A stretch of DNA of 64,000 nucleotides from CP2-2F sp034432555 (GCA_034432555.1 DAOUBW010000014.1:198126-262125); one strand, 5' to 3'. Counted from the first letter of the stretch, positions 41,241 to 50,370 are shown. Program-made: numbers and translations. The notes: a model not told the origin generated them from the letters alone.

Positions 41241-42935
41241 ATGACTGAACCCTTAACCAGTGCGCCTGCCTTGCCTGCGGAAGACGATCAATCTTCGGAG
41301 GCAGTCACCACAGGGCTTGCCCGCGCCACCACGATCCTTGCCATTGGCAACATCACGAGCCGTGCGCTTGGCTTTGCCAAAGAGATTTTGCTCTCGAACC
41401 TGTTTGGCGCCAGCCGTGCCGTAGATGCCTTCCAGATCGCCATTACCATCCCACAGGATTTGTATGATTTGGCGATCTTTGGGCATACCAACTCTGCCAT
41501 TGTGCCAGTGCTAAGTGAATACGCTGCCCGCAAAGATAAAACCGAGTTGTGGCGCGTGGTGAGTGCGTTGGTCAGCCTTGTGCTGCTGATCAGTGGTGCG
41601 TTGGTGTTGTTGATGACCTTGTTTGCGCCGTACATCATCATGTTTTATCGCGGCGCGCCTTCCATGACGCCGCTCGATGCGCCTTTCACACTCAACCCTG
41701 CCATGCTGCGCGGCGGCGGCATGAGTTTGGCATCGTTCAACCTCTCGACTGAGCTATTGCGCTTCACTGCGCCGTCGCTCATTTTTATGAGTACCTTCTC
41801 TGTGCTGGCAGGGATGCTCTACGCGCTGCGGCGCTTCACTTACCCTGCCTTTGCCGCTGCGCTCTTTAACTTGATGATCGTGGTAGTGACGTTGGCGCTT
41901 GCGCCGCGTATTGGTATTCAGGGCGTGGCAATAGGCTGGGTGGTTGGCGCTGTGGCACAGATGAGCCTTCAGTTCGTTGGGATGCGCGGTGTGCGGCTGC
42001 GCCTGATGTTCTGGGAACTGCCCAAAATGCTACGGCATCGTGGCTTGCAGCGGATCGGCTTGCTCTACTTGCCGGTGCTGTTCACCTTAGTGATAGATGT
42101 GCTGATCAACCGTCCGTTTAGCTACAACATCGCGTCGCAGACCGGTGAAGGCAACATCGCCTACATGAACTGGGCAACCAGCCTGCGCGAATTCCCGATG
42201 GGCTTGGTTGGCACAGCCATCTCGATTGCTATCCTGCCCACGCTGGCGCGCCAAGCCCTTGATTTAGGGCAGCGCGGCGCCTTCCGCGATACGTTTGGGC
42301 AGGGCATTCGCCTTGCGCTGATGCTGATTATCCCGGCGGCAATCGGCATGTTTGTGCTGGCAGGTCCGCTAATCGGGCTGGTGTTTGAGCATGGGCAGTT
42401 CACCGCGCAGAACACTTTCGAGATGGCAGTCGTGCTGCGTTTATATCTGCTCGGTATTCCGTTCGCCGCCATAGACCTGCTGCTGATCAGTGCCTTTTAT
42501 GCACAACGCGACTCGCTGACGCCGGCATTAGTTGGCTTATTCAGCTTAGGCTGCTATATTGTGATCACGCTGTTGCTGCTGCCGCATATTGGCTTTCTAA
42601 GCCTGATGGTGGCTGATTCGGCAAAGCACTGTGTGCATATGGTCGTCTCGTTCATCTTGCTGCGCCGCCGCCTCAGCGGGCTTGGCGGTCAGCGCATCAT
42701 CAGCACGGCGCTGAAGGTGAGTGCTGTAGCGGCGATTATGGGTGTGGTCGTCTATCTGCTGGCGCGCACCATCGCTGATGTATTCCCGCCGCAGGGCTTG
42801 CAAGAGCGCTTGCTCTTGGTGTTGGTGCCAAGTGCTGCCGGTGCCGCGCTCTATTTTGCGCTTGCTGCACGGCTGCAACTGAACGAGTTCACGCTTTTTG
42901 TGCGCGCTCTGACGCGGCGTATACGGCGCAGTTAG
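41241..42935 (+). CDS. murJ: Lipid II flippase MurJ
   Basis: 564 residues with about 14 membrane segments. The family opening TTILAIGNITSRALGFAKEI with the SR-(A/I)-LG-(F/Y) pattern and LFGASRAVDAFQIAITIPQD are present. LREFPMGLVGTAISIAILPT is the central MurJ/MVF segment. It flips lipid II across the cytoplasmic membrane for peptidoglycan assembly; some members move other lipid-linked sugars. The length fits MurJ (~500-560). The N-terminal ~25 residues before the first helix are an extra Glu/Asp-rich tail. It follows rfaE2 after 22 bases and may share its transcript. Confidence 0.92.
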   Translation: MTEPLTSAPALPAEDDQSSEAVTTGLARATTILAIGNITSRALGFAKEILLSNLFGASRAVDAFQIAITIPQDLYDLAIFGHTNSAIVPVLSEYAARKDKTELWRVVSALVSLVLLISGALVLLMTLFAPYIIMFYRGAPSMTPLDAPFTLNPAMLRGGGMSLASFNLSTELLRFTAPSLIFMSTFSVLAGMLYALRRFTYPAFAAALFNLMIVVVTLALAPRIGIQGVAIGWVVGAVAQMSLQFVGMRGVRLRLMFWELPKMLRHRGLQRIGLLYLPVLFTLVIDVLINRPFSYNIASQTGEGNIAYMNWATSLREFPMGLVGTAISIAILPTLARQALDLGQRGAFRDTFGQGIRLALMLIIPAAIGMFVLAGPLIGLVFEHGQFTAQNTFEMAVVLRLYLLGIPFAAIDLLLISAFYAQRDSLTPALVGLFSLGCYIVITLLLLPHIGFLSLMVADSAKHCVHMVVSFILLRRRLSGLGGQRIISTALKVSAVAAIMGVVVYLLARTIADVFPPQGLQERLLLVLVPSAAGAALYFALAARLQLNEFTLFVRALTRRIRRS

Positions 42936-43038
42936 GAAATATCCACAGAACTGTTAGACATTCCGAATAGTCGGTGCGCCAACTTGCCCTACAATGGGAA
43001 AAACAGGACAGCAAACATCCTCACCGAAAGGCGCACCT

Positions 43039-43482
43039 ATGGCTGTGATCGTGATTATTGAAGATAATGTGCAAAGCGGACGCCTTGTGGCAAAGTTGCT
43101 CAACCATGCAGGTCATCAAGCCATTCTGACCGAGACGGGTGAAGAAGGTTTAACGACCATTTTCGAGTCGCCGCCTGATCTGGTACTGATCGATCTCGGC
43201 TTGCCGGATATTGACGGTCAAACGGTCATCGCCTTGTTGAACCAGCAACCCACTTTGGCGCACACACGGTTGATTGCCTTCACAGCGTGGCCCGAAGCAA
43301 CGGCACATAGCATGGCAAAAGCCTATGGCTGCCACGGTGTGATCATCAAACCGATTGATACCCGCCGTTTTGTGGCTCAGGTCGAAGCATTCTTGCCACA
43401 AGCAGCACCTGAAAGTCCGCCCAACCACACCCAAACAGGATCAGCCATCCATGACGCAGCCGACAAATCTGCCGCCGAGTAA
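43039..43482 (+). CDS. Single-domain response regulator
   Basis: About 147 residues, one receiver domain. It has IVIIEDNVQSGRLVAKLLNH with the acidic pocket, PPDLVLIDLGLPDIDGQTV with the phospho-acceptor Asp, RLIAFTAWPE with the switch Thr, and CHGVIIKPIDTRRF with the Lys-Pro switch. The last ~25 residues are a Pro/Ser-rich tail. No output domain is fused, so it probably acts by protein contact or as a phosphate shuttle. ATG 43039 has AAAGG 9 bases upstream; an earlier ATG 45 bases away lacks one. The last 32 bases overlap the next gene. Confidence 0.92.
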   Translation: MAVIVIIEDNVQSGRLVAKLLNHAGHQAILTETGEEGLTTIFESPPDLVLIDLGLPDIDGQTVIALLNQQPTLAHTRLIAFTAWPEATAHSMAKAYGCHGVIIKPIDTRRFVAQVEAFLPQAAPESPPNHTQTGSAIHDAADKSAAE

Positions 43483-44323
43483 TGCAACTGCCGTCCTTGC
43501 CAGCCAGTATTCTTACGATCAGCTTGCCGAGATTTACAATCAGGCTCGTGTGGATTACATCGTGCCGATGCCGATGAACGGCAAGCGCATGGCAGAATAC
43601 GTGCGCGATTATGACGTGGATTTGAACGCATCGGCAGTTGCCCTCAACAGCGAGGCGTTAGAGCTTGGCGTGTGTATGCTCGGCGTGCGCGGTGATCGGA
43701 CGTGGATCACGCGCTTGGGCGTCATCCCTGAACGGCGCGGCAAGCGAATCGGGCAATTTCTGACTGAGCAAATGTTAGAAAATGCGCGAGCATTGCGGGC
43801 GCGCCGCGTGCAGCTTGAAGTCATCAAAGGCAATACACCGGCGATTGGTCTGTTCCAGAAACTGGGCTTTGAACCCGTTCGTGAACTCATGGTGGTGCGC
43901 CGTCCGCCCAGCGCACCTGATGACGCACTCAATGGCAGCACTGCCGAGCTAACTGCATTGGACAATGCCGAAATTGGCGTCCTGCTGCGTGACTATGAGC
44001 AGACACAGCAGGTGGCTTGGACGGAAGAGCGCACCTCGCTGATGAATGGCGGCAGTCTGCGTGGACTGCGCGCGGTGCTGCCCTCAGGTGAAAGCGGTTG
44101 GTTGATCTTCCAACGGCTGCCCTTTCAACTGACACATTTTGTGTTCAGCTCTCCGTGCAGCGATGAACTGCTGCGCGTCTTGCTTCATCATGTGCATAAA
44201 ACGCACAGCGCACAGGATACCAAGATCGAAAATCTACCCGTAGATCATGCGGCATGGCGCGTGATGCAGCAGTTTGGCTACCTTGAAGTGTTCCGCCGCA
44301 TCGAGATGTATCTCCACTTCTAA
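43451..44323 (+). CDS. GNAT-family N-acetyltransferase
   Basis: About 290 residues. The GNAT core lies at ~70-155: TWITRLGVIPERRGKRIGQF with the R/QxxGxG/A CoA-binding loop, and GNTPAIGLFQKLGFEPVREL. The last ~110 residues form a second half (LRAVLPSGESGWLIFQRLPF) with a GNAT-like layout but no clear CoA loop, as in two-domain members such as MshD-like proteins. Substrate unknown. I chose ATG 43451 because it starts close to the first GNAT helix. The frame remains open further upstream inside the response-regulator gene, but there it only reads as a shadow. It overlaps the BTAD gene's 3' end by four bases. Confidence 0.8.
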   Translation: MTQPTNLPPSNATAVLASQYSYDQLAEIYNQARVDYIVPMPMNGKRMAEYVRDYDVDLNASAVALNSEALELGVCMLGVRGDRTWITRLGVIPERRGKRIGQFLTEQMLENARALRARRVQLEVIKGNTPAIGLFQKLGFEPVRELMVVRRPPSAPDDALNGSTAELTALDNAEIGVLLRDYEQTQQVAWTEERTSLMNGGSLRGLRAVLPSGESGWLIFQRLPFQLTHFVFSSPCSDELLRVLLHHVHKTHSAQDTKIENLPVDHAAWRVMQQFGYLEVFRRIEMYLHF

Positions 44324-45573
44324 TGGGCAGATTTAGCCAGCAGACTGCGAACTTTGGCGGCAAGCGCTAAGGTGCGTTTATCAAGTTTTTCCACACCGGT
44401 TTGCTGCACCACAGCTTGTTGAAGGCGTTCAAAGACCTCTAAAGCGCGCTTGGGCTGCTCTTGGAATAAGTGCAGCTCCATCAGGCTGCGTGCTAAATCT
44501 TCTCGGAAAGGCTGCATAGACATGGCACGCGCATAAAAGTTTAAGGCAGATTGATGGCGTTCAGCGCGTTCATGTAGACGCCCTAAGCTGCTGAGTGCCT
44601 CCACATACTGATTTCGTAGATTCGCACGGCGCGCCTCTGCCCATTCTGCCGTGATGCCGCGCAAAAAATCGCCCCGATACAAGCTAACCGCACGGTTTAG
44701 CAGCGCAAGTGCCTCATCGTCGTCCACACTATCGCTTCGCTGCACACAGTCAAGGAAGGTGGCTGTGTCATAGCGCACATCCACATCGGATGCGATGCAA
44801 TAGTAGCCGGAAGTGTAGGTGGTTAGGTCAAAGCCGATCATGTCATGGATTTTGCGCTTGGTGACGTGGAAAACGTTGGTTGCCTCTTTGGTTCGGAGGG
44901 TTGCCCAAAAGTTTTCAAAAATCTCATCGCGTGTTACCAAGCCGCGATCCACAAAGAAGTGAAAGAGCGCACGCGGCAAATGCCCATCCCACTTACCCAC
45001 AGCAACGCCGTTCACCATGACGCGCCCTTCGCTATGTGCGTAAACCTCTAGCAATTTGCGCCCGTTCGGCACGGTGCGGTAGTCAAACAGCATGGCAGAA
45101 TCTTGGACAGGATAGAACAAGACTTCCACAGTAGGCGCCAGTTGCGGAATAAGTTTAGCGCACCAAGTGCGCCCTGCCAGCGCCACATGGCAGCCTTTGG
45201 GCAGATCGTTGAGCAGTGCTGCCAAAAAGGTGCTGCATGATTCTTGGTGGGCTTGGTCAAAGGCATCTATTACGAGCAAACACGGGTGCGCGGCAAGCAC
45301 CTGATTGAGCTGCTGGGCAGCTTTGTGCGCCGTGGCGTTGGCTGCCAACTTGGGCAGTGCTATAGCGGCTTGTTCCTGAAAAGCATCGGCAAGCAGCAGC
45401 CACAGATCGCGCCATTCTGTTTGCGGCGTTGGCACTGCCACATAGCACGGTGTTAGGTCGCTGCGCTCTAAAAGGTTGGGTAGCAGGGTATATTGGCTGC
45501 GAAAGTTCGGATGCAGAACAATCAGCGCTGCCGAGGCGTTTACTTGTGGGTCAAACCAAGAATGGGTTGCCAA
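44320..45573 (-). CDS. BTAD-domain transcriptional regulator, second copy
   Basis: About 417 residues, co-linear with the 28997-30283 protein. It has a STAND-like N-terminal part with a lost P-loop (ALIVLHPNFRSQYTLLPNLL) and a kept Walker B-like PCLLVIDAFDQAH. A winged helix follows (WDGHLPRALFHFFVDRGLVT, TNVFHVTKRKIHDMIGFDL), then a BTAD domain (EWAEARRANLRNQYVEALSS, ALNFYARAMSMQPFREDLAR). TTG 45573 is the best start: it follows GGAG by 8 bases, lines up with the paralogue's start, and lies downstream of a promoter at 45623-45650. The frame upstream of it is AT-rich, unlike protein. The gene converges with the GNAT gene, overlapping by four bases. Confidence 0.82.
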   Translation of the reverse strand: MATHSWFDPQVNASAALIVLHPNFRSQYTLLPNLLERSDLTPCYVAVPTPQTEWRDLWLLLADAFQEQAAIALPKLAANATAHKAAQQLNQVLAAHPCLLVIDAFDQAHQESCSTFLAALLNDLPKGCHVALAGRTWCAKLIPQLAPTVEVLFYPVQDSAMLFDYRTVPNGRKLLEVYAHSEGRVMVNGVAVGKWDGHLPRALFHFFVDRGLVTRDEIFENFWATLRTKEATNVFHVTKRKIHDMIGFDLTTYTSGYYCIASDVDVRYDTATFLDCVQRSDSVDDDEALALLNRAVSLYRGDFLRGITAEWAEARRANLRNQYVEALSSLGRLHERAERHQSALNFYARAMSMQPFREDLARSLMELHLFQEQPKRALEVFERLQQAVVQQTGVEKLDKRTLALAAKVRSLLAKSAH

Positions 45574-45622
45574 GTGATCATCTCCAAATAAACCATAAGG
45601 CAATAATAATCTATTGTCCTTC

Positions 45623-45650
45623 TTTATAGCTAGGCAATAAATCAACTCAA
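45623..45650 (-). promoter_or_regulatory. Promoter for the second BTAD regulator
   Basis: On the minus strand, TTGAGT (45650-45645), a 16-base spacer and TATAAA (45628-45623), ending 50 bases upstream of the TTG start at 45573. This supports the later start, since the longer open frame (from 45693) would include the promoter. Confidence 0.5.
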
Positions 45651-45743
45651 GGCTAAATATAAGTGTAACACTGTAGTGAATGCTTAGCAACACCTCTAAA
45701 AGGTTAAGATTAGTTGCGGGTCAGCTTGGTTGCCAAGTGGCGG

Positions 45744-46034
45744 CTAGAAGCGGGTTCGTTTGCGCTTAACAGGGATACGGCGGTCGGGCTGTTTGCGTAT
45801 CCATGCTAAATAACGCTGAATATCAGGGTCTTGTTGAAGGGCGGCGAGGGTATCCTTTTGGCGCGCAAGGGTGCGGTTGGTGAAGAATTTATGCAGCGTA
45901 GCATGGCACGGGCTGCATAGGTTAACTGTTTCACTGCCGCCTTCCGATTTTGGCACAAGGTGATGGCGGCTGACACGGCTTACCTGCCGTTCGCAGAGCG
46001 CGCAAATAAGGGTGGGTGCTTTCTCTTTGGGCAT
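45744..46034 (-). CDS. Small HNH endonuclease
   Basis: 96 residues. The HNH fold is clear: a CxxC (LICALCERQ), the His-His of SRHHLVPKSEGG, the central Asn of SETVNLCSPCHATLHKFF with another CxxC and the closing His. The four Cys would bind a structural zinc and the His-Asn-His a catalytic metal. A basic C-terminal tail (RIPVKRKRTRF) may bind nucleic acid. The domain order fits the small HNH proteins that occur both as chromosomal genes and in mobile elements. No mobile element is visible next to it. It follows the COG2426-like gene by 9 bases (both minus strand). Confidence 0.85.
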   Translation of the reverse strand: MPKEKAPTLICALCERQVSRVSRHHLVPKSEGGSETVNLCSPCHATLHKFFTNRTLARQKDTLAALQQDPDIQRYLAWIRKQPDRRIPVKRKRTRF

Positions 46035-46043
46035 GGTGAAGAC

Positions 46044-46499
46044 TCACAAACTTTCGAGGGACATGATCCCAAGACGGATTGCCAGCACAATCAAGATTGC
46101 CCAAATGCCTGCGCCCAGTGTCATCCACAACACAAGGCGGACTGGTCGGGCGCCCAACGACAGCCCGATCACTGCGCCAAGCTGCGCGCCAACCGTGAGT
46201 GGGCATAAGAGTGCCAGCCCAAACAGCCCAAAGCGTTCCCATGCGTTGTGTATCCAACGCTGCATACGGCTTGCTTCAGGCTTTGGTACATCGGTCTCAG
46301 AGTTTGCCAAGCGGCGGCTCAGGCGTGATCGCAGTGGCGCGCCCACACCAACCACCAACCCAACGCCACAGCCATAGCTCAGGGTTGCCGTCACGATAAC
46401 GACCTCTGGCGATAGGCTGAGCGCCAGACCCGCCGGAATGGCTGACCAGAACGAAAAGAACGCCCACCCAAAGACTGTGATCAGCGCTGCGATATTCAT
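46044..46499 (-). CDS. COG2426-like small membrane protein (putative small multidrug export)
   Basis: 151 residues with four to five membrane helices. FGLFGLALLCPLTVGAQLGA and VIGLSLGARPVRLVLWMTLG match the core of the Sm_multidrug_ex family, whose name is a prediction, not a proven activity. The opening MNIAALITVFGWAFFSFWSA is hydrophobic, with a small loop of basic residues (RSRLSRRL, ~57) between the two halves. It precedes an HNH gene on the same strand. Function otherwise unknown; confidence is higher for the family than for transport. Confidence 0.7.
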   Translation of the reverse strand: MNIAALITVFGWAFFSFWSAIPAGLALSLSPEVVIVTATLSYGCGVGLVVGVGAPLRSRLSRRLANSETDVPKPEASRMQRWIHNAWERFGLFGLALLCPLTVGAQLGAVIGLSLGARPVRLVLWMTLGAGIWAILIVLAIRLGIMSLESL

Positions 46500-46662
46500 T
46501 GAAGACCCATCAAAGTGCTAACCATGCATAGCATAGCAGCATTATACCTTCAAGGGTCACTTTCTAAAACGTATAGTGACCTACGCACTAGAGGATAGCG
46601 TGCCGCCAGGCGAACGTGCTGATAGAGCGTGTCTATAGATCATCGCACAGGGAATCGTTGAT

Positions 46663-47521
46663 ATGCGAGCTTCCAGCTCTGAAGTGGCAGAGGCATTCCA
46701 AGTTTTTGAGATGGGTAAAACGCAGCTGTTCAATCAAGCCTTGAGTTTGGCAAACCTCGATCTCTCCACACTATCTGACGAACACACTGCCTTGCGGGAT
46801 CACATTGAGACATTGCGCGCTGAGATCGATCAACAAGAGGCATTTCTACGGCAAGCGCAGATCACACCCCAGATGGGATCGGTTGTTATTCAGGAGGCAT
46901 TTGAGCAGTTGATGGCGCATCGTCAGGTGCTTAAGGCGCGCCTTGATGAACTTGGTGCGCTTTTCCCAACCGCTTTCCCACAATCGCCCAGTTTGGAAGC
47001 AATCCTAAGTGCTATTCCACAAGGTAGTGTGCTAATTGCGCCTTTGGTGACGGTTGTTGGTGGGAAATGTTTCATCATTCCCAGCGGCACAACACAGCTC
47101 AGCGAACAACACATCATTGATCTGCCTGAACTCATGGATACAGCCCTTTGGCGATAACTTGGCACACGCCCACTACCTACCGATCAAACGACGTGGTTGC
47201 AGGATCTTCAGGCGTATAAGTACGGCGGGCTTGGGCAGTTAGTATGGCGCGGTGCAAGTGAACGCATTTTGGCTTGGCTTTGGCGTGTGTTGGTTAGCCC
47301 TGTCTGCCCTCTCTACAAGGGCTGCCACACAAAAGCCTGCTGATCTTGCCCAGCGCAGGGTTGCAATTGCTGCCGATTCACGCTGCCTACGATCCTGACA
47401 CCAACACTGTGTTTGGCGATCTTTTTGAGATCGGTTATGTGCCTTCTGCCTACGCGCTTACCCTGCTCCAGCAGCACCGAGAGGCACCCCACACAGCGCA
47501 AAATGCTTTCAAGGGCATTTA
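46663..47521 (+). pseudogene. Decayed CHAT-domain protease gene
   Basis: From ATG 46663 a frame of 164 residues reads as the helical segment that precedes CHAT domains (FQVFEMGKTQLFNQALSLAN, HIETLRAEIDQQEAFLRQAQ) and stops at TAA 47155-47157. The same frame continues past the stop with TTWLQDLQAYKYGGLGQLVW and LAWLWRVLVSPV. It then shifts frame to LPHKSLLILPSAGLQLLPIH, DTNTVFGDLFEIGYVPSAYA and TAG 47519-47521. These are the N-terminal parts of a CHAT (caspase-like) domain, and they end before the catalytic His and Cys region. TPR repeats expected upstream are also missing. It is a truncated, mutated remnant, not a working protease. Confidence 0.75.
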
Positions 47522-47644
47522 GGCTGTGCCGCTGCTGAAAGCGTTGATGACCCACTCTACACGCTTTCAGAATAGCACCTTGACGTGCGCGCCGCAGACG
47601 GGCATCATTGAGCGTAACATTAGCCATCTTTGGAAAGAAACTGC

Positions 47645-48721
47645 ATGTCAAAACATACTATCGTCGTGCTGCAAGGCGATCAAACCGGTCAGGAACTGCT
47701 TGTAGAGGCATTGCGCGTGCTGCAACCTGCCGTTATTCGGCTCGATCTCGATTTTCTATCGTTCGATCTCTCGCTGGAAAATCGGCGCGCTACGCGTAAC
47801 GGTGTTGTGCAAGAGGCTGCCGCTGCACTGAATCAGTTTGGCTATGGCATCAAGGCTGCCACCGTGACGCCGGAACAAAAAGGCGATGTGGGCAGCCCAA
47901 ACGCCTTGCTGCGCGAGGCAATTAAGGGTGAGGTCATCCTGCGCACAGGGCGGCGTATTCCGTCAGTGCGCCCGTATGTGGGCGTGTACGCGCCGATCAC
48001 CGTTGTCCGCATGGCGGTGGATGACGCCTACAACGCTAAAGAGTGGCGCGAAGGCGAAGGGCTGGATGAGCGCGCCTTCCGCACCGAGAAGCTCTCACGG
48101 CGCACTTGCCGCGTGGTGGCAGAATACGCCTTCACCTACGCTGCGAAGACGGGCGGCAAAGTCTTTGGCGGACCCAAATACACCGTCTCGCCTGTCTATG
48201 AGGGCATGTTCAAGGAAGAAATGGACGCGGCGGCGGCACGCTATCCGCATGTGCGCTATGATCCACAGCTTATTGATGCCACCTACGCGCTGCTCTTAGA
48301 TACCAGCGGTGAGGCATTGGTCATTCCCACGCTCAACCGTGATGGCGACCTGCTCTCCGACCTTGTGATCAAGATGTTTGGCTCGATTGCTGGCGCCGAA
48401 TCGCAAATTTTGAGCTTTGACGAAAATATGAATGTGCGCGTCGTCGTGACCGAAGCACCGCACGGTACGGCGCCCGGCTTACAGGGCAAGAATGTGGCAA
48501 ATCCGATGGCGATGATCCTTGCCGGCGCGGCACTTTTGGCACACATTGAGGATGTCACTGCACAGCGCGCCAGCCGTGCCATCTACGAATCGACTTTGGA
48601 GGCAGTCCATCAGGGCGTGCGAACGGCTGATCTAGGCGGACACGCCAGCACCACCGAGTTCACCGACGATGTCATCCGCCGTGTGAGCAGCAAACTTGAA
48701 GTCTGGGACTCGCTGCGCTAA
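47645..48721 (+). CDS. Isocitrate/isopropylmalate-type dehydrogenase
   Basis: About 358 residues of the beta-decarboxylating dehydrogenase family. Visible: VVLQGDQTGQELLVEALRVL near the start, LREAIKGEVILRTGRRIPSV for substrate binding, VGVYAPITVVRM, and the metal-binding Asp of PTLNRDGDLLSDLVIKMFGS. VVVTEAPHGTAPGLQGKNVA is the cofactor-binding HGTAP segment, and NPMAMILAGAALLAHI follows it. The group includes isocitrate and isopropylmalate dehydrogenases; I cannot pick the substrate, and no leu genes are near. GGAAAG lies 9 bases before ATG 47645. Confidence 0.88.
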   Translation: MSKHTIVVLQGDQTGQELLVEALRVLQPAVIRLDLDFLSFDLSLENRRATRNGVVQEAAAALNQFGYGIKAATVTPEQKGDVGSPNALLREAIKGEVILRTGRRIPSVRPYVGVYAPITVVRMAVDDAYNAKEWREGEGLDERAFRTEKLSRRTCRVVAEYAFTYAAKTGGKVFGGPKYTVSPVYEGMFKEEMDAAAARYPHVRYDPQLIDATYALLLDTSGEALVIPTLNRDGDLLSDLVIKMFGSIAGAESQILSFDENMNVRVVVTEAPHGTAPGLQGKNVANPMAMILAGAALLAHIEDVTAQRASRAIYESTLEAVHQGVRTADLGGHASTTEFTDDVIRRVSSKLEVWDSLR

Positions 48722-48770
48722 GCTGACCTCGCCCTATCGTTCACACAAGTCAATTGAGGAGTCCCGTTGC

Positions 48771-49178
48771 GTGCTGCGTAAAAACTTGCGGCGTCTTGGC
48801 TGCGCCTTGCTGATCATTCCATGGCTGATGGTCATGTTTGCGCCGTGTTTCGTGATCGCGTTGGTTTCACAAGGTGAGATTCGCATCACTTGGAGCGACG
48901 TCCCCGACGATGCTTTCCGCATCTGGCTGCTGCAAGAATCACGCCTGAGCGGGCTGGGCATTGCGACTGCGCGGCGGGTGGTGCCTGCCACACAGGCAAC
49001 CTTCCGCGAGGCAGCTTGCACCATCATTGATGTGCGCTTTTGGGTGTGGCAAGGAGATGCCGAACGTGCCGGTGCGCTGCCCAGCCATCAGTGTGCTTGT
49101 TACTATAAGGACACGGCGGCGGAAGCGTGGCGTGTGCTTGCCGTCGGTGATGAGGCGTGCCGCTTGGCAGGCGAGTAG
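48771..49178 (+). CDS. Small single-pass membrane protein of unknown function
   Basis: About 135 residues. A basic start (LRKNLRRLG) leads into one hydrophobic helix (CALLIIPWLMVMFAPCFVIA). An outside-facing domain of ~95 residues has several Cys (EAACTIIDVRFWVW, SHQCACYYKD, GDEACRLAGE) that could pair as disulfides. I recognise no family. GTG 48771 is preceded by GAGGAG about 11 bases upstream and is the most likely start. Its gap from the dehydrogenase gene is 49 bases. A hairpin (49212-49244) follows before the convergent oxidoreductase gene. Confidence 0.6.
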   Translation: MLRKNLRRLGCALLIIPWLMVMFAPCFVIALVSQGEIRITWSDVPDDAFRIWLLQESRLSGLGIATARRVVPATQATFREAACTIIDVRFWVWQGDAERAGALPSHQCACYYKDTAAEAWRVLAVGDEACRLAGE

Positions 49179-49211
49179 AAGCTGCTGCCAAGCGGCATCC
49201 TACACACTTTT

Positions 49212-49244
49212 TGCCTGTGAAGCGTGGGGTGCGCTCCACAGGCA
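49212..49244. terminator. Hairpin between convergent genes
   Basis: TGCCTGTG (49212-49219) and CACAGGCA (49237-49244) form an 8-base stem, preceded by TTTTT on the plus strand and followed by CCATTTTG. A small inner AGCG/CGCT pairing may help. It is a possible shared terminator, weak by T-run criteria. Confidence 0.45.
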
Positions 49245-49278
49245 GCCATTTTGAGAGGCTTTCCTGCTGCCCTTGAAA

Positions 49279-50370
49279 CTACACCAGCAGGCGGGCTGTG
49301 CTTTCGAGCGAGAGCGCTGACGGACGTTCGCAGCGGCTGCTGAGCGTGACATAACTGCCGCTGGTGTATGCCTGCTCAAACGCCAACATCACCTCTAGAA
49401 CATGGTAGGCAAGCTGCCCACTGGCACGGTGCGGACGCCCTTCCAGAATGCCGTGCGCCATATCCGCCAACCCAATGCCACGCGCCCACGCTGTGGGATA
49501 GGAAATCGGCAGCGTTTCCCAATCGTGTTTACCGGGCACATAGAGGCGTGTTTCGGTCGGATTGAAGCCGTTTGGATCAGGGATAGTGAGCGTGCCTGAC
49601 GCACCGTACACCTCCATAATCGGCAGCTTGTGTCCCCATACATCAAAGCTGGTGATGAGGGTGGCACTCACGCCAGATTCAAACTCTAGCACGCCTGTGT
49701 AGTGTGTCGGTGTGCTGACGGGTATGCTATGCCCATCCCCAGCAGTGCGTGTTGGGAAGGATGTGCGCGCCACACCGCTAACGCGTGCCACCGCACCGAA
49801 CAGATTTACCAAACAGGTGATGTAGTAGGGCCCCATATCCAGCATCGGACCGCCACCCGGAGCGTAGAAGAAATCCGGGTTGGGGTGCCAGCTTTCGGGT
49901 CCGTGTTGGGCGTGAAACGCCACAGCTGCCACCGGCGCACCGATCAAGCCGTCGTCCAGTGCCTTGCGCGCCGTTTGGTGCTGCCCAAACAGGAAGGTAT
50001 CGGGCGCGCAGCCCACCCGTAAGCCGCTTGACTCGGCAAAGTCTAACATTGCTTTGGCATCGCTCAGCGAGATTGCCAGTGGTTTTTCTGAATAAACATG
50101 CTTGCCTTTGTGCAGCGCTTGCAGGCTGACTTCGGCATGAACAGCGGGAATGGTCAGGTTCACGATCATCTCGATGGTTGGGTCATCGAGCAGGTCTGGC
50201 ACACTGCAAGCGGCGATGCCATTTTCCGCCGCGACTTGGTGTGCCCTTGCCATATCTAGATCGGCACATGCCACAAGGTTAAGCACATCAAAGGCACGGC
50301 AGCCCTTGATGTAGGCAGGGCTGATGTTGCCCACGCCAATCAGCCCGACGTTGAACTTCTTTTCAGGCAT
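49279..50370 (-). CDS. Gfo/Idh/MocA-family oxidoreductase
   Basis: 363 residues. The N-terminal NAD(P)-binding Rossmann fold opens FNVGLIGVGNISPAYIKGCR. The GKHVYSEKPLAISLSDAKAM region carries the EKP motif, whose Lys helps catalysis. The C-terminal alpha/beta substrate domain has GGGPMLDMGPYYITCLVNLF, the usual (G/D)xxxDxGxH-type segment, here with Tyr-Tyr in place of the His pair. Members oxidise or epimerise sugars and inositols. ATG 50370 starts the family pattern directly. The nearby acpS and 50838 genes on the same strand are probably a separate unit. Confidence 0.92.
   Translation of the reverse strand: MPEKKFNVGLIGVGNISPAYIKGCRAFDVLNLVACADLDMARAHQVAAENGIAACSVPDLLDDPTIEMIVNLTIPAVHAEVSLQALHKGKHVYSEKPLAISLSDAKAMLDFAESSGLRVGCAPDTFLFGQHQTARKALDDGLIGAPVAAVAFHAQHGPESWHPNPDFFYAPGGGPMLDMGPYYITCLVNLFGAVARVSGVARTSFPTRTAGDGHSIPVSTPTHYTGVLEFESGVSATLITSFDVWGHKLPIMEVYGASGTLTIPDPNGFNPTETRLYVPGKHDWETLPISYPTAWARGIGLADMAHGILEGRPHRASGQLAYHVLEVMLAFEQAYTSGSYVTLSSRCERPSALSLESTARLLV

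Noticed and set aside
44320..45693. Extended start of the second BTAD gene at GTG 45693
   Set aside because: The extra 40 codons overlap a good promoter, are AT-rich and have no paralogue counterpart; TTG 45573 is preferred.
47313..47651. Minus-strand frame whose first residues look a little like pentapeptide repeats (ANVTLNDARLRRAR)
   Set aside because: Only three or four weak units, and it overlaps the CHAT remnant and the dehydrogenase start; not enough for a call.
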